From Desulfobulbaceae bacterium UBA2775 (GTDB lineage: Bacteria; Desulfobacterota; Desulfobulbia; Desulfobulbales; Desulfocapsaceae): a DNA stretch of 15,779 bases. The DNA lies in NCBI GenBank assembly GCA_002352445.1, contig DEIL01000271.1:1258-17036 (forward strand). The letters are read 5' to 3'. Each line of letters begins with the position of its first letter. Position 1 is the stretch's first letter. A program made the translations under genes and the position numbers. Positions 6,436-12,494 of the stretch are shown here, one piece after another. The notes beneath the pieces are model-generated. The model saw only the letters and a list, made by a program, of their open reading frames with translations. It was not told the origin of the DNA and ran no database searches.

Positions 6436-6986
6436 TCAGTTTATTACTTTATAAGTTGATTGAACAAAACCAAAATCATAGGTTTTGGTTGAAATATGCT
6501 TTAGTGGAATATCTTTCTCTACATTGCCAAACAAAGGTTTACCGCTTCCAAGAACTATGGGTATGACAGTGATAGTTACATCACTGATAAGTCCTTCAAA
6601 TAGGAACCGTTGAATTGTAATTCCACCGTCAACGTATATACGTTTAACTTCTTCGTTAGCCAACCGTCCCGTTTACATAACTCCTTTGGTGACTCTGAAG
6701 AACAGGAAACACTTTGAACTAATTCGTTTGGGATTTCAATTTTATTACTGCTCAAAACTATTACAGATGTACCTCCGTATGGCCACAGACCAAAGGACAA
6801 TACTTTTTCATAGGTTTTTCTCCCCATTACTAAGACATCAACTGTTTTCATAAAGTCGGAATAACCACAATCCTCACCTTCAGGGACGGTTGCATTAGCA
6901 GTATATAACCAGTCAAGTTTGCCGTCTTCTCGAGCGATGTAACCATCCAGACTTGTAGCGATAAAAACAGATGCTTGAATGCTCAT
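6436..6986 (-). pseudogene. RibD C-terminal/dihydrofolate-reductase-like protein, frameshifted
   Basis: Two minus-strand frames together make one protein of about 180 residues. The first (6986 to about 6660) gives SVFIATSLDGYIAREDGKLDWL and the NADPH-binding motif VMGRKTYEKVLSFG; the second (about 6660 to 6436) continues with EEVKRIYVDGGITIQRFL and VTITVIPIVLGSGKPLF. Both halves are in family order (RibD_C fold, dihydrofolate-reductase-like oxidoreductases, often of unknown substrate). The frame change lies near 6655-6675, around 'KRDGW' and 'LANEE'. It is either a real disabling mutation or a sequencing error, since everything else is intact. The gene starts only 30 bp after the upstream GNAT stop, with attC-like remnants on both sides, so it looks like cassette cargo. 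Confidence 0.75.
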
Positions 6987-6998
6987 TTTCCAATCCTA

Positions 6999-7015
6999 TT
7001 AGTAACTGGTTAGCA
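6999..7015 (-). other. Collapsed attC-like remnant between cassette genes
   Basis: The whole gap between the GNAT stop and the RibD-like start is 30 bp. On the plus strand it holds TTAGTAAC, TG, then GTTAGCA (7009-7015). TGCTAAC on the minus strand is identical to the R'' box of the neighbouring full site, with GTTACTAA two bases later as a possible R' box. This looks like an attC site whose centre has been deleted. Confidence 0.3.
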
Positions 7016-7016
7016 T

Positions 7017-7484
7017 TTATATTTTTAGTTTTAGACCTTCATGACTAGCTATGAACCCTACCTTTTGATAAAACTTTATTGCATCAGGTCTTTGTTTATC
7101 GGATGTAAGTTGAACAATTGAGCAACCTTTTTCTTTTGCTCTGCCTATAGCCCAGTTAAAGAGTTTTGCTCCTAACCCTTTCCCTCTATGCAATTTATGG
7201 ATTCTTACTCCTTCAATTAAGCAACGCCAGGAACCTATATGGGTAAGGTAAGGAATAAAAGTTATTTGCAACATTCCGACAATTTCATGGTTAATTTCAG
7301 CAACAATTAGTTCATTGTTTTGATCTTCTGTTATTATTTTATAAATTGATAGGTAACGAGCGTTTGGTGGTTGAGATAAATCTTCTCTTTTGGAACCAAG
7401 TTGATCATCCGCAAGCATTTTGACAAGATTGGGTAAATCTGATTGTAGAGCCTGACGAAATAATAAGTCCAATTGATTCTCCAT
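7017..7484 (-). CDS. GNAT family N-acetyltransferase
   Basis: A 155-residue, apparently complete GNAT acetyltransferase using acetyl-CoA on an unknown amine. The pyrophosphate-binding motif A is HRGKGLGAKLFNWAI (about residues 98-112), matching R/Q-x-x-G-x-G/A. It is preceded by the beta-4 strand IEGVRI and followed by the motif B stretch DAIKFYQKVGF near the C-terminus. The start ATG (7484) lies six bases after a GTTAGCA core, so the recombination core overlaps its upstream region and no clear ribosome site exists, as often in integron cassettes. GNATs are among the commonest cassette genes. No resistance substrate can be assigned. Confidence 0.85.
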   Translation of the reverse strand: MENQLDLLFRQALQSDLPNLVKMLADDQLGSKREDLSQPPNARYLSIYKIITEDQNNELIVAEINHEIVGMLQITFIPYLTHIGSWRCLIEGVRIHKLHRGKGLGAKLFNWAIGRAKEKGCSIVQLTSDKQRPDAIKFYQKVGFIASHEGLKLKI

Positions 7485-7490
7485 TTACTA

Positions 7491-7578
7491 TGCTAACATT
7501 ATGGGTTACTTTCAGTGCGCATAGCGTATGGATAGAACCCTGTGCGTTTTTACCGTAAAGTCGACCCTCTGGTTAGCA
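7491..7578 (-). other. attC-like site, well preserved
   Basis: On the plus strand, TGCTAAC (7491-7497) and GTTAGCA (7572-7578) are perfect 7-bp inverse complements that match RYYYAAC and GTTRRRY. Inside, after unpaired spacers of 5 and 4 nt, GGGT (7503-7506) pairs with ACCC (7564-7567). The stem then continues with ACTTT (7508-7512) against AAAGT (7557-7561), leaving one extra base on one arm and two on the other. This R box, spacer, L box layout with a protruding base and an 88-bp length is the classic folded-attC plan. It lies exactly between two GNAT genes on the minus strand. Confidence 0.68.
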
Positions 7579-7583
7579 ATTCA

Positions 7584-8024
7584 TTATACTTTGTTGGTTG
7601 TAAATTTAAGTCGATGGATTGATTCACCTGTTTGCTCATGAATCTTTTTTTCAATGAGTTTGAAGCCATACTTGGAATAAAAGTTACGACCAACCGAATT
7701 CTTTTCAAACACTTCTACCACAAGGTCTCCATGAAGTTCTTGAGCTTTATCTACCATCAGTTTTCCAAGTTTCTTTCCATGATGAATCGGCTGTAGAAAT
7801 AGCCCACCGATTTCGTTTCCTATAAGCGCTATAAATCCAACGACTTTATTATTGACTTCTATTATCCAAGTATCTGCATTCGGTAAATATAGTTCTCGTA
7901 TATTTTTCTTTTCTTGAATTTGGAAATCTTCTGGTAGAAAAGGGTGAGCTATTTTTTGAGTGTTTTCCCAAGAGGATAAAACTTCTTCTATATCTTTATC
8001 GTTATACTTTCGGATTATTTGCAT
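7584..8024 (-). CDS. GNAT family N-acetyltransferase
   Basis: A 146-residue GNAT acetyltransferase, distinct in sequence from its neighbour. The acetyl-CoA motif is GGLFLQPIHHGKKLGKLMVD (about residues 78-97), with the H-H-G-K-K-L-G form of the pyrophosphate loop, and the late tyrosine region reads NSVGRNFYSKYGFKLIEK. The segment HPFLPEDFQ near residue 27 recalls the YjaB/YiaC-like group that acetylates small molecules or protein N-termini, but the substrate is unknown. The stop is 5 bp from the attC-like site that separates it from the second GNAT gene. A GTTAGCA core lies about 20 bp upstream of its ATG. Both ends therefore look like cassette boundaries. Confidence 0.85.
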   Translation of the reverse strand: MQIIRKYNDKDIEEVLSSWENTQKIAHPFLPEDFQIQEKKNIRELYLPNADTWIIEVNNKVVGFIALIGNEIGGLFLQPIHHGKKLGKLMVDKAQELHGDLVVEVFEKNSVGRNFYSKYGFKLIEKKIHEQTGESIHRLKFTTNKV

Positions 8025-8040
8025 AATTATTTTTCATTGT

Positions 8041-8093
8041 TGCTAACTTTATTATTAAGCGGCTACCGTATAATAATAAGGTAATAGTTATAC
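8041..8093 (-). other. attC-like or terminator-like inverted repeat upstream of the GNAT gene
   Basis: ACTTTATTATTA (8046-8057) pairs with TAATAATAAGGT (8071-8082), 12 bp with one G-T wobble, around a 13-nt loop. Read on the minus strand, the right end is GTTAGCA, the same core found in the site at 7491-7578, and the left end is GTATAAC. It fits the place of the attC of a lost upstream cassette, but the single long AT-rich stem is less typical. Confidence 0.4.
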
Positions 8094-8201
8094 ATGGCAA
8101 TCTCAATCAGAAAGGGAGTAGATGAACTGAAGGTTTATCGTAATCAGGTGAGAGAACAATTTTGTCTCATTCTATGGGACTGGAGGGCAGCGGTCAAATA
8201 A
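8094..8201 (+). pseudogene. Possible N-terminal remnant of a tyrosine recombinase
   Basis: ATG 8094 opens a 35-codon frame beginning MAISIRKGVDELKVYRNQVR and ending TAA at 8199-8201. Many phage-type integrases start with a similar arm-binding stretch ('MAxIRKRxxKDGKxxYRVQVR'), and the C-terminal half of such an integrase lies 680 bp downstream on the same strand. I infer, weakly, that both are ends of one gene interrupted by deletion and insertion. There is no good ribosome site, and the match is short. Confidence 0.25.
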
Positions 8202-8332
8202 GGTTAGCAGTGATAAGGTTTAACGTTAACGGGAAAAACAAGAACAAAACCTTATTCCTGTATATCTCTGATTGAAATGTTCTGGCTATAGCTGTCAGAT
8301 CAGGCCAAAGCCTCCGTCCGAAAGTTGTCAGA
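8202..8332. other. Spacer with an inverted repeat
   Basis: GATAAGGTTT near 8213 pairs with AAAACCTTATT near 8245. A GTTAGCA copy (about 8203-8209) and a GTTAAC sit in the same stretch, possibly further recombination-core debris. There is no gene. Confidence 0.25.
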
Positions 8333-8337
8333 CTTAG

Positions 8338-8514
8338 GGGCTGTAAAAAAATAACTTGGCCAATCTTGCATCTTATCTTCGGGTTATCTTTGAATGTTGT
8401 TCAATCGTAAAATCCTCAACGTAGCCAGCTACGCCTGCGGTTTTTTTCAATCACAACATCCAAATACAACCCAAATCTAAGCGCAATATCAGCCATGTTA
8501 TTTCCCTACAGCCC
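8338..8514. mobile_element. 177-bp palindromic MITE-like element with CTTAG target duplication
   Basis: The terminal inverted repeats are 23 bp with 19 matches: GGGCTGTAAAAAAATAACTT (from 8338) against the complement of the right end (8492-8514, ending TACAGCCC). Direct repeats CTTAG flank it at 8333-8337 and 8515-8519. The palindrome continues inward, with GGGTTATCTTTGAATGTTGT opposite ACAACATCCAAATACAACCC, to a perfect centre CGTAGC-CA-GCTACG (8420-8433). The whole element could thus fold as one long hairpin. It has no coding capacity, so any transposase must act in trans. The parent insertion sequence family is not identified. Confidence 0.7.
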
Positions 8515-8568
8515 CTTAGTCTTGATTTTTACAGATGATGGAAGCTACTCCCCGTTCACCTTCAATCG

Positions 8569-8805
8569 CTAGTCCTTACCGACTTTGAAACGTGGTAATT
8601 TCTTTGCTTTTACTTGAACCTTTTCACCTGTTTCTGGATTCATCCCTTCGTGTGATCCATACTGCTTGACCATAAAGTTCCCGCTCTTTCTCAATCTAAC
8701 CGATAACTCCACCTTTCCTGAGTTGCTGAAGATTTGACACATCGACACAGAGATTATCGCAGTAACACATGAAGTACGAAAAAAGGCTCTTGTTCTTTTT
8801 TCCAA
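8569..8805 (-). pseudogene. Degenerate HU-family DNA-binding protein
   Basis: The C-terminal 40 residues are clearly HU/IHF-like: a beta-arm region NFMVKQYGSHEGMNPETGEK followed by VQVKAKKLPRFKVGKD. The usual RNPxTG arm tip is present as MNPETG. The N-terminal half (TTG start at 8805, with AGGAG upstream) does not resemble the HU helices, and the normally conserved 'GKVELxGFGxF' is altered to GKVELSVRLRKSGNF, as expected after small indels. The protein also stops at GKD, short of the final helix found in HU. I infer a decayed gene that once encoded a nucleoid protein. A truncated functional peptide is possible but unlikely. Confidence 0.6.
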
Positions 8806-8881
8806 GCAGTGCTATCTCCTCTATTTAATTTTTTAATGTATCAAGTATTTAACTAATCAGGAAAGAACAACGTGCCAGGTC

Positions 8882-9343
8882 GACAGAAAACTTGGAATAG
8901 TTCGACTTGAAGTCGGCGAAACCAAGAATGATGACGGCAGGACGATTTATCTTGATGAGGAACTTCGAGAAATCTTCATTGAGCAACGGCAAAGACACAA
9001 AACTGCCAAGAAGATACTGCCATATGTTTTTCTAAACCGTAAAGGCGATGACAGGTTGAAACGGTTTTACAAGACATGGAAGAAAGCTTGCAGTGATGCG
9101 AGAATTGGTGTAAAAGTTTTCCACGATTTTAGACGGACTGCTGTGCGCAATATGGTCCGGTCGGGAATACCAGAAAGAGTATCAATGATGATATCCGGCC
9201 ACAAAACACGAAGTGTTTTTGACCGTTATAATATTGTCAATGATCAGGACCTCAAACTTGCTGCTCAAAGGCAGAGTGAGTACCTTAAATCACTCTCTGG
9301 GCACAGTTTGGGCACAGTTTCAAAAATCAACCAAAAAAGTTAG
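8882..9343 (+). pseudogene. Tyrosine recombinase (phage-type integrase), C-terminal half only
   Basis: From about 8882 the frame reads KLGIVRLEVGETKNDDGRTI and goes on through the catalytic domain: HDFRRT (H-x-x-R, near 9121), ISGHKTRSVF (the His/Trp-position histidine) and DRYNI (nucleophilic tyrosine). The first catalytic arginine, normally in a G-x-R-x-x-E motif before the beta-sheet, is missing, as are the whole N-terminal domains. There is no start codon with a ribosome site; the first in-frame ATG-like start at 9056 is internal to the domain. The intact C-terminus is followed after 36 bp by a tRNA-Arg gene, a common integration target, so this is probably the relic of an element integrated there. 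It is a phage-type integrase, not IntI, as far as I can judge. Confidence 0.8.
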
Positions 9344-9379
9344 CTATTTTAAACGTCTAACTTACTGAAATCATTAAAT

Positions 9380-9456
9380 GCACCAGTAGCTCAGCTGGAT
9401 AGAGCACCGGACTTCGAATCCGGGTGTCGGGGGTTCGAATCCCTCCTGGTGTACCA
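9380..9456 (+). tRNA. tRNA-Arg (anticodon TCG)
   Basis: A complete cloverleaf. The acceptor stem GCACCAG (9380-9386) pairs with CTGGTGT (9446-9452), with a G-U at the first pair. The D arm is GCTCAGCTGGATAGAGC. The anticodon stem CCGGA/TCCGG encloses the loop CTTCGAA, giving anticodon TCG (Arg, CGN). The T arm has GGGGGTTCGAATCCCTC. A is the discriminator base and CCA (9454-9456) is encoded. Confidence 0.95.
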
Positions 9457-9465
9457 ATATAATCA

Positions 9466-9499
9466 AGCAGTTAGCTCACTTCGAGTTAGCTGCTTTTTT
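9466..9499 (+). terminator. Intrinsic terminator after tRNA-Arg
   Basis: AGCAGTTAGCTC (9466-9477) pairs over 12 positions (two G-U) with GAGTTAGCTGCT (9483-9494) around a 5-nt loop, followed at once by six T residues. It lies 9 bp after the tRNA CCA end. Confidence 0.85.
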
Positions 9500-9602
9500 G
9501 TTTAACTAGTTGTTTGTACAACCCCTGTACAACCTTTTCAATTTTCATAGAGTACAAAAATTTGGCACAGAATAGTCTGAACAAATACAAAGTGAGGTAA
9601 AC

Positions 9603-9929
9603 ATGTTTAACAAAAACAACAAAGAAGGATATTCCACACCCCTGGAAGGCATCCAGCAAAAGACGCTGGTTCATGGCGAAAAAACCCTGATGGCAGAGTT
9701 CAGGTTGCAGAAAGGCAGTGTCGTGCCGCAGCACAGCCACCCCCATGAGCAAGCAGGGTATCTTGTTTCCGGACAAGTGAGGTTTTTAGTTGGGTCAGAA
9801 GAAATTCTTTGCAATCCAGGTGACAGTTGGTGCATTGCAGGAGATAAAGAACACGGAGCAGAGGCGCTGCAGGATTCTGTACTGGTTGAGGTGTTTTCAC
9901 CGGTGAGGGAGGATTATTTGCCGGGATAG
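9603..9929 (+). CDS. Small single-domain cupin protein
   Basis: A 108-residue, one-domain cupin (cupin_2 type). Cupin motif 1 reads PQHSHPHEQAGYLVSGQVRF (residues 42-61) with metal ligands H44, H46 and probably E49 or Q50. Motif 2, NPGDSWCIAGDKEHGAEAL, brings H84. The barrel and ligand pattern point to a metal-binding protein, but no substrate is implied; such small cupins include sugar-binding, dioxygenase-like and regulatory members. The start ATG 9603 has GTGAGGT upstream. The gene stands alone after the tRNA terminator. Its last residues, REDYLPG, are echoed by a repeat 790 bp downstream (10704-10726). Confidence 0.87.
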   Translation: MFNKNNKEGYSTPLEGIQQKTLVHGEKTLMAEFRLQKGSVVPQHSHPHEQAGYLVSGQVRFLVGSEEILCNPGDSWCIAGDKEHGAEALQDSVLVEVFSPVREDYLPG

Positions 9930-9935
9930 TGGTTT
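9913..9935 (+). repeat. 23-bp direct repeat, copy 1 (3' end of cupin gene)
   Basis: ATTATTTGCCGG, then G, then ATAGTGGTTT occurs here across the cupin stop codon and again at 10704-10726 with one difference (A for the G). In the cupin frame it encodes the tail YLPG and stop. Confidence 0.6.
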
Positions 9936-10096
9936 GGTTGACCGCTCCGTTAAATGAAGATAGAGTAAAGAATGCCTCATTGATTATTGATCAGTATGTG
10001 TACAGAATTGCTATTACTGTTGCACTGACCTACTGGCAGCAATGGACTGTACAATGACGACTTAATGTCTCTGCCAATTTCTTTCCAGGTTCAGAA

Positions 10097-10666
10097 ATGA
10101 AACAAATACCTGAATTCCTAACACTAAAAAAATCAGAACCTATTGATAACCTGTTTCATATTCTCTGTGTGATTGTTTCCTCGTTAATTTTTATTATCGA
10201 CCTCCTTACACCTCAGGGTATTGCGGGTGGTGTACCTTACATTACCGTGGTGCTCATTTCACTCTGGTCACCCCATCGCCACTTTACTCTTTTTGTTGCA
10301 GCTTATTGCAGTATTCTTACCATCATAGGATTTATCTACTCACCTTATGGAAGTGGTTTGGAACAGGAAATATCCAATAGATTTCTTGCACTTTTCTCAA
10401 TTTGGGGCACAGCGTTCCTCACCCTGTTGCGCAAAAATGCCGAAAGGAGAAGGGAGAAGGCAATCGCAGAAAAGGAAAAAGCACTCGAACAAGTGAAAAT
10501 TCTTAAAGGATTTTTACCCATATGCTCCAGTTGTAAAAAAATCAGGGATGAGGAGGGTGATTGGAACAATTTAGAAGATTATATTATCACACATTCTGAA
10601 GCAGATTTCAGTCACGGTATGTGCCCGAGTTGTGCAAAAGCAATGTACCCTGATTTATTGGATTGA
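10097..10666 (+). CDS. Membrane protein with Cys-rich cytoplasmic tail (sensor-like)
   Basis: A 189-residue protein. Hydrophobic segments lie at about residues 18-36, 44-58, 63-83 and 95-111, followed by a charged coiled-coil-like helix (RKNAERRREKAIAEKEKALEQVK, about 112-134). The C-terminus is the well-known tail of deltaproteobacterial sensor proteins: GFLPICSSCKKIRDEEGDW and FSHGMCPSCAKAMYPDLL. It provides C143, C146, C176 and C179 plus H166 and H173, probably a metal or redox site. In other proteins this tail follows PAS, response-receiver or kinase domains; here it is joined straight to the membrane part, with no kinase or GGDEF domain. I infer a redox or metal sensing role; the output is unknown. 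The ribosome site is weak. Confidence 0.7.
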   Translation: MKQIPEFLTLKKSEPIDNLFHILCVIVSSLIFIIDLLTPQGIAGGVPYITVVLISLWSPHRHFTLFVAAYCSILTIIGFIYSPYGSGLEQEISNRFLALFSIWGTAFLTLLRKNAERRREKAIAEKEKALEQVKILKGFLPICSSCKKIRDEEGDWNNLEDYIITHSEADFSHGMCPSCAKAMYPDLLD

Positions 10667-10703
10667 TATATAAACAGTATTCAATGTTGAAGATAATACG
10701 ATC

Positions 10704-10726
10704 ATTATTTGCCGGAATAGTGGTTT
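10704..10726 (+). repeat. 23-bp direct repeat, copy 2 (relic of a cupin 3' end)
   Basis: This copy matches 9913-9935 at 22 of 23 bases. Read in the equivalent frame it gives YDHYLPE then stop TAG, like the cupin tail EDYLPG then stop; a TAA lies just upstream at 10694-10696. The simplest view is the leftover 3' tail of a second cupin gene or of a partial duplication. Confidence 0.45.
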
Positions 10727-10762
10727 TCCTGATCCACCATTGGAAAAGGAGAAAAAAGTACC

Positions 10763-10954
10763 ATGCCAACACCGGATCAATGCAAAGCCACATATCACGG
10801 CGGCATAGGTTCCCTGCGAAGAGCGGCCTACCAGCGAGAATTTATTATGCTGGAAATGGGTAAGTGTAAGACCAAATTTCCTGAGTTTGACCAATGGTAT
10901 GCAACGCTGAATGCAGATCAGCGTAAGCGTGTTGATGAGGTTCTTGTCAATTAG
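10763..10954 (+). CDS. Small hypothetical protein (63 residues)
   Basis: A 63-residue soluble peptide starting at an ATG preceded by AAGGAG about 13 bp upstream. The sequence is charged and balanced, with two Cys (C7, C35) and an amphipathic C-terminal helix (FDQWYATLNADQRKRVDEVLVN). The base composition and lack of low-complexity runs look like true coding. I recognise no family. It follows the membrane Cys-tail protein by about 96 bp and could be co-transcribed with it. No signal peptide or membrane span. Confidence 0.5.
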   Translation: MPTPDQCKATYHGGIGSLRRAAYQREFIMLEMGKCKTKFPEFDQWYATLNADQRKRVDEVLVN

Positions 10955-11443
10955 GAAAGATCTGGGAAATATCTTTCATTCCCTGGCCCAGGCAACTCGA
11001 CTCTCATATTGGGAAGTAGGTAAAAGTTACAGGAGATACACAGACTCTCTTCGGCATATATAGTAGCAATGTAACATCGAGGTAAATGTAAATTTATATT
11101 GCAATCGAAAGGATATACACGGAAATACAAAATTGATTCTTCTTCCTAAGATTTTTTGTGTCCAATCCAGATCTTGAGGAGAACTATCAGCATCCTGAAG
11201 TAAAGGTTCATAACACACCTTTGATACATCATGAGTAACCAAAATTTGAGTCCTATTTAATCGCTAGGCTATTTGCTTCATTGTATCAATAAGGATCTCT
11301 TGAAAGTAGCAATTTCCTCCTTACCGACATTTTGAAATAGAAATAGTTCGCAAAAAAGGACTCAAGTGCATGTGTCTCGAGACAAGAGAACGGTTATCCG
11401 GACTTGCGATCTCCGTCCATCTATTACAATCTTATATTATTTT
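10955..11443. other. Intergenic region without a supported gene
   Basis: I find no convincing gene on either strand. A 71-codon minus-strand frame (11027-11242) begins MVTHDVSKVCYEPLLQDADS but has no family match or ribosome site that I can support. The last part grows AT-rich towards the promoter region of the lipoprotein gene. Confidence 0.4.
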
Positions 11444-11461
11444 GATATAATATCATGATAT
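11444..11461. promoter_or_regulatory. Overlapping AT-rich dyads upstream of a sigma-54-like site
   Basis: GATATAATATC (11444-11454) and ATATCATGATAT (11450-11461) are both perfect palindromes that overlap. They lie about 30 bp before the -24-like box and could bind a regulator. AT-rich palindromes also arise by chance. Confidence 0.3.
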
Positions 11462-11489
11462 TGCTTAATATTTAATTAATTATGAATCA

Positions 11490-11505
11490 TTGGCACGATA
11501 ACTGT
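11490..11505 (+). promoter_or_regulatory. Sigma-54-like promoter of the lipoprotein gene
   Basis: TTGGCACGATAACTGT carries a perfect -24 element (TTGGCACG). The -12 element has GT where GC is normal, at the correct 10-nt spacing. It lies about 150 bp upstream of the lipoprotein start. The altered -12 base lowers confidence. Confidence 0.4.
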
Positions 11506-11641
11506 AACAACTACCGTTAGAAAGAACATGGTTCTTATTAGAATATCCAGTAAATATTGTCAGGAGGAGAAAATGAAAAACTTATTACTCTTGTTTGCAG
11601 AATCTAGATATGTGGGAATGTTCCGAAAGGGAGGGTGTAAG

Positions 11642-12332
11642 ATGAAACAATTCATACAATTACCACTTATCATATTCCTCGGATTTGTTCTTACAGGATG
11701 TTCATTGAAATACAATCTTAACCCTCCCATTAGTTCTATTGCTGAGTATGAAAATGACCAAAAGGAACAACAAGTTGCATACGTAAAGGACAATCTATCA
11801 GAGGAATTACTTTGAAAGGGCGCGTATGAGCCAAATAGTGCTTCTACTACGACTACCCCTAACGCATTAATGGGCGACGATAAATCCCCGCCACTCTCGG
11901 GCCAAAGCAATTCCGATACTTCATCTAAAACTGTAACACCTAAAAATAGTCAAAACAACTCCGATGTTTTGGTCTGCTGCGAACACACAAACCCTTGCTC
12001 CCGGTCAGCAACCAGACTTTGCGGTCACCCCTGAGAATAAATCCGGGCAGGAACCCCCGAACGCTGTGTCTGAAAGCAATTCCGATTCTTCTGTTGAAAA
12101 GAAACAATTATTGTGGAAGATACCTGTGGCGAAAGATGAATATTCCAGTACTGCGAACCCCCTTTCTGAATCGTCCGAAACGCTCCGTGGTGATCTTCCA
12201 CAAGATAGTAAAACGATAACACCTAAAAAGAGCAAAGTCAAAACGGCAGTTGAGGAGGAACCAAAGGATAAGCCAGCGAAGACTTCAGAGGTAATCCTGG
12301 CCGAAGACGGACGGGCATATATTCAATTTTGA
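11642..12332 (+). pseudogene. Ser/Thr/Pro-rich lipoprotein gene broken by a stop and a frameshift
   Basis: The start at 11642 (GGGAGGG ribosome site) gives a lipoprotein signal MKQFIQLPLIIFLGFVLTGC with a lipobox LTGC, so the mature protein would be anchored through Cys20. An in-frame ATG at 11573 also has AGGAGGAG but would put 23 extra residues before the signal. After 57 codons the frame hits TGA at 11813-11815; the same frame then continues in matching style (KGAYEPNSASTTTTPNAL, then SNSDTSSKTVTPKNSQ) to about 11960. The +1 frame takes over from about 11964 (NTQTLAPGQQPDFAVTPEN to DGRAYIQF, stop 12330-12332). The repeated phrases SNSD and SKTVTPK/SKTITPKKSK on both sides of the break support one original protein of about 230 residues. 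The function is unknown, probably an envelope or surface linker. Confidence 0.6.
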
Positions 12333-12441
12333 GTTTGCCGTATCGCAACATTACCAATCTTTTTTCCACCGGGAAAGCCTTTCACCTCAACAGGTGCTAC
12401 AAAATTAGATTAAAAACACAACAACATACCACGCTGTTCCC
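12333..12441. other. Short spacer, nothing recognised
   Basis: AC-rich non-coding DNA between the lipoprotein remnant and the promoter of the riboswitch unit. No terminator hairpin with a T run is visible. Confidence 0.4.
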
Positions 12442-12471
12442 TTGACCAATCTACCCCTTCTCATATATATT
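12442..12471 (+). promoter_or_regulatory. Sigma-70-type promoter for the riboswitch transcript
   Basis: TTGACC (12442-12447) and TATATT (12466-12471) are separated by 18 bp. Transcription would start near 12478, about 20 bases before the aptamer. Confidence 0.5.
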
Positions 12472-12494
12472 TTACTATTAGTAATGATATGCAA

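Noticed and set aside
8882..9343. Integrase fragment as the IntI of the attC-like sites
   Set aside because: The C-terminal domain (HDFRRTAVRNMV, ISGHKTRSVFDRY) looks phage-type, and the fragment lies beside a tRNA; the diagnostic IntI insertion before the last catalytic motifs is not visible.
11027..11242. Minus-strand frame beginning MVTHDVSK, reminiscent of the ABC-ATPase 'VTHD' switch
   Set aside because: Only four residues agree; the rest has no Walker or signature motif and no ribosome site.
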